DNA from: Flammula alnicola
Taxonomy: Eukaryota > Basidiomycota > Agaricomycetes > Agaricales > Strophariaceae
Direction of reading: 5' to 3'
Length of the DNA stretch: 64,000 nt
Assembly: GCA_015499995.1 (NCBI GenBank)
Contig: JADNRV010000186.1
Span: 1 to 64,000 of the forward strand
Shown one piece after another: positions 1 to 9,622 of this stretch (positions within the stretch are counted from its first letter, which is position 1; the number at the start of each line of letters is the position of its first letter). Below the pieces are notes generated by a model. That model was given only the letters and a program-made list of their open reading frames with translations, did no database searches and was not told where the DNA came from. Position numbers and translations under genes: made by a program.

Positions 1-1336
1 TGGCTACACAGCAAAACACCTCACTCTGCCTCTTTTTGTATCACCATGCTGTTTTTAAGTTCCACGGAACTTAATTCCTGAGCCTTAAGTTTCCCGGCAG
101 GGTATTTTGTTGTAGCCGCTGATCCCTAAGTTTCCCAGAGGCTGTTTTCTGTCGTAGCCGCTGAACCCTAAGTTCCGTGGCACCTGTTTCCTGTCGTAGC
201 CGGCTACGGGAATAGGAGTCCTATTCCGAGATGCAGCTTATTAGGCCGCTTGTCGGTACGGTAACCATGCCCTGGAGCGGAGCCAATGGTGCCCAGGACT
301 GCCCACCGATACTGCTTTGGTGTCCGGCAGACAGTGGCTGAGTGAGGAGTGCGAACGGTGTTGGACAGTGGGCCGACCGTCTTTGGATGGCGGACTGTTG
401 ATAGCCAGGTGATGTAACGGCCTACGGGCAAGTGCACATGTGGGTCCAGTTCATGCGGTTTTGCCCGTGTGCGCTGTTGCCACTCGCAGCAGGGGTAACA
501 CGTGTTACTGGCTAGTCGGTGTGTCGCCGGCAAGACCTTCGAATTGTTCGGGGAAGCCCTAAAGCTGTCGCGTACCGCATTGTCACTTGGAAAGGTGGCT
601 GATGCACCGAGTTGTCCTCGGGTATGGTAATAATCGCGGCGGATATCTTGGAAACAAGTAATGGGTGATCCGCAGCTAACCGCCCAATTCACCGTGGTAT
701 TACTCCCGGTTACGAATGGCGAAACGCTCAACGACTAAGTGTGGGTCGGTCCCGATCGTTAGTAGTGGCGGCTGAAAAGGGCTTTACCGGCTGAAATAGT
801 GCCCGTGGGTCTGAATTACGCGCAGTTGCGAAGACGATAGTGCCTTCGGGCCTCTGGGGCTTAAGATATAGTCTAGGGAGTGGCGAAAGTCACATCGTGT
901 GCCTAAACGGCGGGGACGGCATGAGTGGTGGTTCAACACTCCCCCCGCCGCCGGAAGCCACGAACGTATAAAGAGGTCTCGGGCCCGCCCTTGGTAAAGG
1001 CGGTTTGCAAGAAGCATATAGCTTAAGCCCTGTCGGAGATCCCGGTCGGATGGACGCGAGCCCCTGCGGCGCTATCCAAAGTCAGCGGCCCACCCTAACG
1101 GGCGTCGTTGGTGGCGGTGTTTGTCGTACGCTCCCCCATTTCGTGAGGATTGGTCGCTGTCACCCCATTGCACTCCGGGGGATGGCCAGCCCAGTCTGTC
1201 TGGCCGCCGCTGATTGCCTGGGTGAAACTGGGATAGGCCGGGCTGTACGTATTAAGGCCAGCGAGTACCTGTAAGGGGGCTACACCGTTCCGTGAGTAAA
1301 TCCGGCGGCAGACCCACGGTAAAAGGCCCATTTCCG
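1..1336. other. Distal subtelomeric unit, non-coding
   Basis: I see no convincing gene here: the open frames on both strands are short, lack recognisable motifs and contain no reverse transcriptase signatures. The stretch lies on the telomeric side of a short CCCTAA tract and runs into the terminal repeat at 1337. It is therefore most simply the 3' non-coding end of another, more distal retroelement unit whose body lies outside the window. It does not visibly match the 3' region of the complete element at 5228-6588, so it may come from a different family member. That origin is inference. Confidence 0.45.
72..207. repeat. Three imperfect ~43-bp tandem repeats
   Basis: Three consecutive units each contain a (c)ccttaagtttcc or ccctaagttcc block followed about 25 bases later by a tgtCGTAGCCG-type block. 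The units differ by scattered substitutions. The ccctaagt core resembles the telomeric CCCTAA hexamer but is not a telomeric array. Function unknown. Confidence 0.6.
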
Positions 1337-1442
1337 AAGTTGCTTTCAAGTCAAGACGACTTGAGCCCTTTTGCATCCCGCTTGAACCCCAACACAACGG
1401 TACGCCCTTGCCACTGCTCGGCGGTGGTGAGGATCTCCACTA
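1337..1442 (+). repeat. Left terminal direct repeat (pLTR-like) of Penelope-like element
   Basis: From the aagttgctttcaagtc block to gatctccacta this segment is almost identical to 6614-6721, with one inserted base in the right copy (ctcgg against cctcgg). It contains a 7-bp hairpin (tcaagtc/gacttga). Both copies end in CCCTAA DNA. Penelope-like elements are known to carry long terminal direct repeats of this kind. The upstream half of the hammerhead core found in the right copy is absent here. Confidence 0.8.
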
Positions 1443-1451
1443 CCCTAACCC
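1443..1451 (+). repeat. Short telomeric tract CCCTAACCC at element junction
   Basis: One and a half CCCTAA units separate the terminal repeat from the 5' leader of ORF1. The C-rich strand on + places the chromosome end to the left. This is the arrangement expected when a retroelement is copied onto an exposed G-rich telomeric 3' end. Confidence 0.75.
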
Positions 1452-1510
1452 ATTTTGTGTTGATTACTTATCGCACCCCTATTCTCCTCTAGCCCCCCCG
1501 CTATTTTACT

Positions 1511-2686
1511 ATGCCTGCCCACCAGCAATCCGCGCTCAATGCGTCCGGGTCTTCGGGCCCCAGGAATGCTGCAGAGATGCGCCGTACCCTTCGGGACTAC
1601 GGCTACGTCGTTGGCAAACCCCGCTCCTCCGCGGCGCTCGTGGGACGCGTGTCCCATATTGACAAACGCGACCCCCGGCAGCTGGCCATCGGTGCGATGG
1701 TCAGCTTCTCGGAAGTCCTTGCGTGCGTCCCCTCTGCCTTCCAGGCAGTTGTAGCGCCCGGTCTTCGGTCCCTTGCGGGACTCGCTGCCAAGTGGGTCGG
1801 CGTCCAGCAGTCGCTGGACAACCTACTTGCGCACAAAGCGAGGAAGACGTGGCCCCCTTCTCTGATCGGGGTCCATTTCCCGAAGCTCGAACTCACCGCC
1901 GAGTTCGCTGCTACGAATCCTTCTGGCCTCGGCGAGGTGAAGGAAACGTACGACAAGTTCCGCGGCCTTGTGCTTGACAAGCACATCGAGGTGAAAACCT
2001 CGGAGGCCAATGGCTTGACGAGCAGATTGCTCCCGAGCATTCCGCACCGCCGCTGCTGTCTCTTTTGACGCAGCACTATGGCCTTCTGATGAAGGATTAC
2101 CGGGACTTGAAGGGCGAGGCGCCCGTCAAGGACGACCACGGTAATACGATTCGGATTGAGCCTGTGTTCGCGGAGTCGGCTCTCTTCAAAAAAGAGTTCG
2201 ACAACTTGCTCGTGGATCTCCCGATCCTGGCCTCGCGCGTCATTACCCTCGAGCGTAACCGCTACTATGAGGCTAAAGCGAAGCGTGCCGCCAAGGAGAG
2301 TCTGCGCCAGGAAACGGATGTCGTGATGGGTGACTTGACCACCGACAACGCCGCTGCGATCATCGACGCCCGAGTCAACTCGGTCCTGGAAAAACGACTT
2401 CGGTCAATGCGCTTGGTAAGCACCGATTCTCCCTTTTTATTAAGCGAGATCTCTGATTACTATTCAGGTTGGAGGCAAGGGCGCTCGAGGCGTCTCGAAG
2501 GTCGGCCCCGCCTCCTCGAATATCAAGAGTACCAAGCAGACGCCAAAACTCAAACCGGCGACTCAGAAGAAGTCTGGCGGCGGGCCCTCGCGCCCCCGCC
2601 AGCCTTCTTCGAACAAGTCGCCGAAACCGCAGGCGAAAGCCTCGAGTTCGGCCTCACGCAAAGGCAAAGGGAAGCAGAGGCAGTAG
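1511..2686 (+). CDS. Penelope-like element ORF1 (gag-like), one frameshift, one intron
   Basis: An ATG at 1511 opens a frame that stops at 2066-2068, but protein-like sequence continues in another frame from about 1978 onward. A -1 shift near 2016 (or a short unrecognised intron) is needed to join them. The protein then runs through a charged helical stretch. An intron at 2416-2467 (gtaag...ctctgat...ttcag, 52 bp) joins it to a Lys/Ser/Pro-rich tail of 72 codons ending at TAG 2684-2686. A basic tail suits an RNA-binding gag-like protein, but I recognise no named domain. The frameshift means this copy may be inactive or hold a sequencing error. Reading through the intron instead keeps the frame open into the reverse transcriptase. 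Confidence 0.6.
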
Positions 2687-5227
2687 TTGCCTCTGCCGTC
2701 GCTGGAGGAACGCGGGCGGTGCCCGCCCTTCGGTACGATAGAGCTGACACCTATCCAGACGAAATCTTACTGATCCCTTTTCCCCTCGCCATACAGTATA
2801 TAATCGCTGCTACGCCTCCTGTGGTTGTGGAGGCGGCTAGATTCCGTAGTAGCGTACATCTCGGTCCGGGGGTTTCGGCCCCCAATTATATATCTGTACA
2901 AGTGTCCGCGGGTTTGAGATATCTCCCTCGCGCTGGAAGCTCCAGCGGTAAAAATCTCAATAAAAATTTGCTTTACCATGCGTTCGATGATATGTGTGAT
3001 CGTCTAAGGTGGCGCCTCTACTGGCTAGAACGCGAAAGCAAAGGAGAAACCGAGAAAAAAGTCTATGACCCAGACTATGATATTCGCCGCCCCCGGTCAG
3101 AGGCGGTCGAATTGCACCCCTACATTGAAGATGGACTTGCTGCCGGAAGGTCGTACATAGATTCGTTCTGTGCCAACGTCGTACCTCAGCTACTCAAAGT
3201 CGAACCACGCCCCGAGCTGGTAGACTACCAGAGTGTCCAGGACTTCCTCCGAAGCAATAACTATATCGTTTTGCCAACGGATAAGAATCTAGGTGCATCC
3301 ATAGTAACTCGGGACTGGTTCTTAGACAACACACGTGCGCTCCTCTCAGACGCGGCTAATTACACCATATTTAGTCGGGAGAACGCAGAAGTCATGTTGA
3401 TACAAACATGTAATTCGGTCATTGAGTTGTCGGCGGACGCTCGTGCTATTTTTAGTAATGACCAATTGGCAGATTTTTTGCGGCAATTTGTCCCGGACGA
3501 GTTAGCGCTCGATAAGTTCATCGTGCCTGTGTTCTATGGTATACCCAAGATTCACAAGGAACCTGTAAAGATGAGACCTATCGTGCCTTGTCACAGCGCG
3601 CTTGTAAACCCGGCTGCCAAGTTTGTATCAAAAACGTTGAAACCGTTCCTAGCACAGCGTCCTTACGTCCTTCGCGGGACTAAGGACCTAGCGATTCGGT
3701 TATCCAAAACAACGTTTGATCCTACACGCAAACTTTTCCTCGTTGGATTCGACATCGTAGCGTTTTATCCAACGATACCAACCTTAGAAGCGATCAAAGC
3801 GGTTTTATCGCTATGGTTGAGGAAATCTAATCCACGCCCATCTACACAACTCTTCAAGTTCACTGATAGAGCGATGCGGCTTGCGTGCATGGATCTAATC
3901 TTTAAGTTCGAGCAAACATTTTACCTGCAGAAGCGCGGTTTAGCAATGGGCGTAGCTTGTAGCCCGGATGTTGCTAACCTGTGGGGCGCTGTCTTTGAGG
4001 AAAAATGGGCTCCCGTCGAGCTAAATAAAGGTAAACTGGCGTTCTACGCTCGGTTTATCGACGACGGTCTTGCTTTAGTGTATGCCAACTCTCGCGAAGA
4101 AGCGCTTGAGTATTGTCAGTCATTCATAAAGTTTGACGAGCACGAACTTACGTGGGACGTGAGCGAGTTTCATCTCGCATTCCTGGACATGATGTTGTAC
4201 ATCAACCCGGCTAGCAACCGGCTTGAATGGCAACCTTACCGCAAAGCACGTAACCACCTTGAACGCATCCCGTTCGCATCTCACCACCCCCTCGATGTCC
4301 GAAAGGGCACCTTCTTGGGAGAGATGTCACGGCTAGCCGTACTTAGTAGTAATCCTGCTAATTACTTCGAGGCTCTCCAAGATCTTCGAAGTATCTACAT
4401 CAGTAGAGGCTACCCGTTGAAGTTGTTAAACAAATGGTTAAAGGACAACACCAACAAGAGATGGCATGCGCGCTTTGAGGAGAGCGCAAATGGAGACCGG
4501 TCCAAAAGACCGGATACCGGAGGAGCCATAATCGATCTCTTGGTCCTGAAATCAGAGTTCAACCCGATCTGGGAAGCGTTCGACCTACGAGAACTTCAGA
4601 ATGTTGTCGTTAAACGCTGGATAACCAGTCTGTCCGAGGTTCGCTCGAACAGGTTATCCCGACTTTACGAATTCGCTAAGTCCCGTTACGGAGCCGATAT
4701 ATCTAGTATTGATTATACTACCATCGCAAAGTACGCGGAAGGACTTGGGTTCGATGTTCGTCGCGGGTTGGCTCCGGCCGAACCGATGGATGTTGACGTG
4801 AGTGGGTCTCGGATCCAGCCCAGGAGGAAGTGTCGATGTCAGTGGACGAGTCGAACGGTGACCAGTCAGTTCCGGCTGTTAAGTTGCTATAGATTTGGAA
4901 GCGGTTGATACCCTGAACAATCCTGACTTCGGTTGGGATGATATCTCCCTTACGTATCTGCGCCCCATGGGGTTTACCAGTAATAGTATGGAGGTCAGGG
5001 ACGTGATCGACGTTCGTAAAGTTGGTCTAACGACTGCACGATGGCTTGTCTCCCGCAAACGTTTGCCTAACCTGGGCGATGTTGTGGGTAAGATGAGACG
5101 TGAGGTATTGAGCTCGGTAACACATGCTCTACCTCTACAAAATTCTGAAGAAGATAGTCCCATTATTGCGGACGATCTGGTACTCTTCGACGATACATTT
5201 TTCGGAGAAGAGCCCTCGTTGGGTTAA
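2065..5227 (+). CDS. Penelope-like reverse transcriptase, GIY-YIG lacking
   Basis: The frame is open from 1978 through 4908. Reverse transcriptase signatures appear in order: an N-terminal APNYISVQVSAGLRYLP segment (about 2879-2930), KMRPIVP (RT1/2), motif A FDIVAFYPTIP (about 3749-3781), motif B RGLAMGVACSPDVANL (about 3937-3984), motif C with the catalytic FIDDG (about 4054-4068), and HLAFLDMMLYI after it. These are characteristic of Penelope-like RTs. No GIY-YIG domain follows. An intron at 4838-4892 (gtcagt...ctatag, 55 bp) would join the frame to 4893-5227 and add about 110 residues. Between the ORF1 stop region and the RT core there is no in-frame ATG until about 2990, so expression probably needs fusion to ORF1. 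The RT domain itself shows no internal stop. Confidence 0.85.
2416..2467 (+). other. 52-bp intron that decides between ORF1 stop and RT fusion
   Basis: GTAAG donor, ctctgatta branch-like sequence and tattcag acceptor are all present. Splicing gives the basic ORF1 tail with a stop at 2684. Retention keeps the 947-codon frame open into the reverse transcriptase. The 52-nt length is not a multiple of three, so the two outcomes are mutually exclusive. Confidence 0.65.
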
Positions 5228-5276
5228 ATATCCAAACGAAGATATTTACTATTTGCCTTTTAGGCTCGGTTCAAAC

Positions 5277-5300
5277 CCGAACCCGAACCCTAACCGTTAA
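5277..5300 (+). repeat. Degenerate telomere-like repeat run
   Basis: Consecutive variants of the hexamer (cccgaa, cccgaa, ccctaa, ccgttaa, ccc) lie 50 bp after the RT stop codon. They are imperfect and internal to the element, unlike the clean CCCTAA tracts at the junctions. They could be an older junction or a template segment for pairing with the telomere. Confidence 0.5.
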
Positions 5301-5440
5301 CCCAGAAACCTAGCCGAAGGTAGTATGGAAGGTATGGAAACCGTAATAGGCCCTGGTTCGTCTTAATCGATATCAGGCACTAGGTAATTCGTTAGTATCG
5401 AGCGTAGTCGTTCGTTCTAAAATAAGACAGTGCAAGTTGT

Positions 5441-5510
5441 CATTGGGATTTGATCCCCCAACCTGCAGATGATCGCTTCAGGGATCGGACCAGCTGAGTG
5501 GACTGTAGGC
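5441..5510 (-). other. tRNA-like segment with box A and box B resemblance
   Basis: Read on the minus strand, it starts gcctacag, has an actcagctggtcc block resembling a D-arm/box A, a cctgaagc block like a Phe-type anticodon loop, and ggggatcaaatccc resembling a T-arm/box B with one mismatch to GTTCAAATCC. The arms do not all pair cleanly, so I do not call it a functional tRNA. It may be a decayed tRNA or an internal Pol III promoter captured by the element. Confidence 0.35.
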
Positions 5511-6588
5511 GCCCTTAGGTTGAAATATTACCGACAGGAGTCCCAGAGTTTATGTCTGTAAGTGACGCAAGTACCCTAAAAGCTTCGGTTAGTAAGGGGG
5601 CCCTCGGGTCTTAAACACGAGCTATGTACTCGAGATATCAAAACGCGAGGATACGCCAAGTGACGGCTACTCTTATTCGTGAAAGCTTCGGCCCAGTACT
5701 TATTCGAGTCTCTTACTAGTACGCCCAAACGGTAGCTTTACGGCGGCTGTGCGGGGAACAGAACGTTCGATACGGCTTAGTCGCGGTGCAGCGCAGTGGT
5801 GTGGTTAAGGGACCGCGACCCGGCGGGAAGTTCGTCGGGGTGGGAGCGGAGAATATACCAACCTTAGCAAGGCTTCGGTCTTGAGATCGGGAACAGTTGG
5901 AGTAGTCCAGGGGTGACGGCAAGGACGTACACTGCTATTCTGGCTGGTGTTCGGGGAGCTTCGGGCTTCTCGGGCATCTCGGTCCGACTTAGGCTATTAT
6001 CGTTGCGGACGTATTGTTGGTTGAGATATACCCGTGCGTTAACGCGCGCTCTAATTGTCTTTAGGCGCTAGGTTCCGAATGTTAAGCGCGGGAGTACATG
6101 CTCGGGGCCGGGTAGTAACCGGTCTAGTGCGGGCACGGCATGGAAAGCCGGATACCCCTTGCCTGTCACACGTTGGTTACGCACGTGTTGCTATATTTAG
6201 AGACCTGGGGTCGCCAGTGGGAAAACTGTACCGCTGCCGGTTCCGGCTTCTTTAGAAGCATTATTATTATTAGAATTGTGGCGCACGCACACGCTATTTT
6301 TGTTTCCAGTACAGCGGTGGTCAGCCGGTTAGGCCCCACCACATGCTGCTGGAACGTGAGTCATGTATGAAAAGTACATGCATGGGTTCCGGGTAATCGG
6401 CCGCGTGTTTCATGCCATGCTTCGATGGGTCCGTTCGCGGTCACCTGTCCAGGCGGAAGCTAAGAACCGTGGGTCGGCTTGGACGGCAAGGCTTAACACA
6501 CCTTATCGCACCATTATTGCGCCATCTCGCGCAATAATACCCGCACGTTGGTACACTGCCTATGCTCAGGCAGTATAAATACGAGCCA

Positions 6589-6656
6589 GGATGCACTGAA
6601 GAGGTTCAACCGAAAAGTTGCTTTCAAGTCAAGACGACTTGAGCCCTTTTGCATCC
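6589..6656 (+). ncRNA. Hammerhead ribozyme in the right terminal repeat
   Basis: All core elements are present in order. Stem I 5' strand ggatgca (6589-6595) is followed by ctgaaga (6596-6602, the CUGANGA box). A short stem II ggt/acc with loop tca follows (6603-6611), then gaaa (6612-6615). Helix III pairs aag (6615-6617) with ctt (6646-6648) and encloses a 7-bp hairpin (6624-6630 with 6636-6642). T6649 is at the cleavage position, then stem I 3' strand tgcatcc (6650-6656) is perfectly complementary to 6589-6595. Cleavage is predicted between 6649 and 6650. Penelope-like elements are known to carry hammerhead motifs in their terminal repeats. The nucleotide 5' of the cut is U rather than the usual C, and stem II is only 3 bp. 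Confidence 0.8.
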
Positions 6657-6721
6657 CGCTTGAACCCCAACACAACGGTACGCCCTTGCCACTGCCTCGG
6701 CGGTGGTGAGGATCTCCACTA
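6614..6721 (+). repeat. Right terminal direct repeat of Penelope-like element
   Basis: Nearly identical to 1337-1442. Here the upstream sequence supplies the hammerhead CUGANGA box and stem I, which the left copy lacks. The repeat ends where the telomeric tract begins. Confidence 0.8.
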
Positions 6722-6737
6722 CCCTAACCCTAACCCT
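6722..6737 (+). repeat. Interstitial telomeric repeat (CCCTAA)~2.7
   Basis: ccctaaccctaaccct directly follows the terminal repeat and precedes unique chromosomal DNA (gagctcgg). It marks the original telomere onto which the element was attached. Confidence 0.85.
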
Positions 6738-6885
6738 GAGCTCGGATTAGCCTGAGGTTTTGTCTTTCGCGCTTCTACCTTGAATTAATTAATTTTACTA
6801 GTAATACCTATTAATAGAATAGTTCATATATCACTCCTTATCTGATCATCTCGTCTTTCGTCCTCGACATCCATCTCATTTTTCG

Positions 6886-8023
6886 ATGTCTGTTCCTTCT
6901 GTAAGCCAAGTTCGGTTAATACCTGAGTTAGACTTGTGCCAAGTGGAGGGGGATGAAGGAGAGCTTACCACCTTCAGAGGAGGAGACAAGTACGTCCATC
7001 TCACTGATTCCTCAAGCGATCGATTCGAACGTTGATCTATATATCGCTCCATCAGTGTTTTTCTTGCACACGAGGGCATGGACCTCAGCGACAGACCTGT
7101 CGACGGCGACCTCTACTGGAAAGGCAAGATAGTTTCTGTGCACATGAAGGCTCCGGAAAAAGATGACTCCGACGACAGTGATGAAGAAGATGACCCCGAA
7201 CCCTGCTACCTTATCGTAAGGTGGTATTATTCCGTGGAGGACATGAACAAAGTGAAAATTACAGACAGGTATGACATCACTCACATCTCTGACGATTATG
7301 ATTTCGACTGATGATTTGCCACTAGTTCGAAGTCATCGTTGAGAGCGTTTGGAAGGAATGAACTAGCGTTGTCTACCCACGAAGATGTGGTGGACTTGAG
7401 CTGCTTAGAATGTGCGTTCCCCCAAGGTTTGTCCTAAGCTTTATCTGACACGTGTTTTGCAGCGGAGTGCTTCATCCACCAATATGACGATAGAGATGGT
7501 TTTCACCAGCCAATTCACAAGACCTGGTGGGTCGTTCGGACAGCCCTGCGCATCCAGTCTAAGAAATATTCGATTACGGTATATGTTTCCACTACTTGTC
7601 GCATTATTACTCGTTACCTGATTATTTTATTGATGTCGCTAGGGCATGAATGTCCATTGTGTGTGCAATAACCCCTACGAACCCGACAGGGATTGTCAGC
7701 GTTTCTGCCAGAAGTGTAAGGTTTGGTTTGATGAGGGTTGTCTCGGAATTCCCTCGACCGATTCCATCTCGTCTGATATCAGCGACGTTCAACGGGTCGC
7801 TCAGATGCCTATATTGCGAGGATCATATGAGGGCATGGACGAGTGGAGCCTCACTGGATCAGGATACGCAGTCCGGCAGGCTTATATTTGGCTGGAGGAG
7901 ATGGACTCGGAGCTCCCTGAGGATTGGGAAGCTACCCTAGGTAAGGAGTTGGTAGAATTTGCTAGGTCCCAAGAGACTTGGCGGCGCTTCAAATGCCCTA
8001 AGTGCAAGGCCCGCATCATCTAA
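6886..8023 (+). CDS. BAH domain-PHD finger protein
   Basis: Five exons give 299 residues: 6886-6989, 7056-7268, 7326-7411, 7463-7578 and 7643-8023, with introns of 51-66 bp and matching phases. The N-terminal half reads as a BAH domain: GDNVFLAHEG, then LYWKGKIVSV, CYLIVRWYYSVEDM and ECFIHQYDDRDG. Exon 5 starts a PHD-like finger, CVCNNPYEPDRDC, then CQKC with WFDEGC and a later CPKC pair near the C-terminus. BAH and PHD modules read nucleosomes and histone tails, so a nuclear chromatin-reader role is likely. The start is the first ATG that keeps frame with the BAH core. It is the first intact gene inside the telomeric element, a position prone to silencing. No frame defect is visible. Confidence 0.85.
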
Positions 8024-8096
8024 CACATGTCGTATTTTTTTTCCCATCATACAATGCAAAAGAAATTTTCTATGGGATTGGAAATACATGTTTTAA

Positions 8097-9622
8097 TTAA
8101 GTATTCGCCTTTTGCCCATACTTCGTCTCCAGGGCCCAGTGTTTTGGCTTTCCTTTCAACAAGTCGAAACTTGCCTCAGGAAAAAACATAACCGTACCAA
8201 TTCTGCCCGGAGTGATGTTCTTTTCTTGTTGTTCCTTCGTCTGGGGCGTGGGTTCAAAGCGACTGACTTTGTGGTAAAGCTCACTGGAGTAGAAAATACA
8301 AACGCATCCAGGCCCATAGCTTAGCGGTTACTTTCAGTCTGAGTCTTCTGGACTTTGAATGATCAAGATACTCACGTAAATTTGGCACCTAGCTGGGGGA
8401 AAAGCATCTCACCGCCTGTGAAATAGCCGGCGGGGAAGCTCGCCGATGGGCCAACGTCGTTGCGGTCTTTGTGCAGTTTTCCTTGCAATTTGTAAATAAT
8501 TGCGCGTCCGAGAAAGGGTCCTGGGTCCTGAGTCAACCAGACGCCGGCCTCAAAGGCTTCTTGATATTGTGCGTAGATGTCAGGAAAAACTGTCTCGAAC
8601 ATAATAGCCAGGGCTCTGGCAACAGATCGTGTCGCAAGGAAGTAATGTATGAAATTTGTCACGCTCGAGCTTGAATAGCTAATGTCGCCGGAGAGATAGA
8701 GGCCCTAATAAATAGATCAGATTGATTTGCATGAATAGAAACGTTGATTCACTCACCTTTTTCTTTTGACCCTGTTGGATCCACCCTTGGACCCCGTGGA
8801 CGACGCCCGCGTCTTCGGTCTTTGGCGCATCTTCACCCTCGACGGTATATTCTATAGAGTTCATGTCTTCGTGTCGCGTGGGGTCTTTACGAGAGTGTAG
8901 TGGAACAGCAGATACGAGATCCTGAACTTGTACATGGTAGGATTCCATCTTTTTGTGCTGTGAAAAGTCAGACTCCAAGATTTCAACGAGAAATCGAAGC
9001 GTACGTGAATACCGTCGAAGACCTTTTTAGCGTTCTTCGTCTCCTCGACCGAATCGAAATACGCTTTCGTACGATTGAGATACTGGTCCTTGAGTTTTAT
9101 TTCGGGCTAATAACATCAGCAGGATATGAGCGGATATGAATTGAAATTAAGCATACCGGTGCTTTCCCGTCTTCGGGTGTGATGCGATAACCGAAATAGA
9201 AGAGTATCGGCTCTCCTTTTCTGTCGATAACCTGAGCGGAAAGATGTTGCGCTGCTCTGTCGGGACCAAGTTCTTTGTTGCAGATTTCTTGGAGATGGGC
9301 GACATCTGCGTTTTTTTGGAGGGAACGACGGGTGAAAGGGGCGCGGATGACTTGGGCTTGCTCTTTGTATTTCTGCGCGAGTTTGTACAGTAGTTGTTCT
9401 TCTTTTTCAATAATCTTTTCCTCTGCACGTGATCTGTTCGTTCGCCTAATGCTCCGTGGAGCAGCATCTGGCGCAGGAGTCGGAATGGTGAATTCCGGGT
9501 TTCGCTTGGACCGCTTGCTCGCTTTGGGTGGGGAAGCTTTGGGCTAGATAGAGATTAGGTTAGAAGTAATATGTATTTGGTTGGCATACCGAGATTGGGG
9601 GCCGTTTAGCATGGCTGGACAT
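8097..9622 (-). CDS. 2OG-Fe(II) oxygenase-like protein (TET/JBP-like candidate)
   Basis: Six exons give 424 residues: 9590-9622, 9157-9543, 9005-9106, 8757-8957, 8376-8704 and 8097-8319, with introns of 46-56 bp and consistent phases. The N-terminus is basic and Pro-rich and leads into a coiled-coil-like stretch (RAEEKIIEKEEQLLYKLAQK). The C-terminal half has the double-stranded beta-helix pattern of 2-oxoglutarate/iron oxygenases: LHKDRNDVGPS supplies the HxD pair, then GGEMLFPQLGAKFTYGPG, and SELYHKVSRF supplies the distal His. Agaricomycetes carry expanded TET/JBP-type oxygenases, often linked to KDZ elements, and a KDZ gene lies 27 kb away; membership in that family is my inference. Substrate unknown. 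It converges tail-to-tail on the BAH-PHD gene, with only 73 bp between stop codons. Confidence 0.75.

Larger units (their letters stand above)
5228..6588 (+). other. 3' non-coding region of the Penelope-like element
   Basis: About 1.36 kb separates the RT stop from the ribozyme and terminal repeat. Open frames here are short and unconvincing. It holds a degenerate telomere-like run (5277-5300) and a tRNA-like segment on the minus strand (5441-5510). A possible TATA-like sequence (cagtataaatac) lies at about 6570-6582, just upstream of the ribozyme; since the terminal repeat also begins the next unit, it could belong to a promoter. That role is inference. Confidence 0.55.
1337..6737 (+). mobile_element. 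Endonuclease-deficient Penelope-like retroelement (Coprina-type)
   Basis: A complete unit is bounded by two copies of a ~105-bp direct repeat (1337-1442, 6614-6721), each followed by CCCTAA repeats. It encodes an ORF1 (1511-2686) and a Penelope-type reverse transcriptase (to 5227) without a GIY-YIG endonuclease domain. Coprina elements of basidiomycetes and Athena elements of rotifers are known endonuclease-lacking Penelope-like elements attached to telomeric repeats. The orientation, with the 3' end facing internal CCCTAA on the + strand, matches priming from the G-strand 3' OH. The first intact host-like gene begins only about 150 bp beyond the junction. Confidence 0.85.

Noticed and set aside
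204..731. 175-codon minus-strand frame in the distal unit
   Set aside because: It lacks any recognisable domain and lies in what appears to be a non-coding retroelement 3' region.
1..1336. Second hammerhead ribozyme upstream of the left terminal repeat (ctgatgcacc at about 600)
   Set aside because: It is not a CUGANGA box (ctgatgc), and no GAAA or stem I partner is placed correctly.
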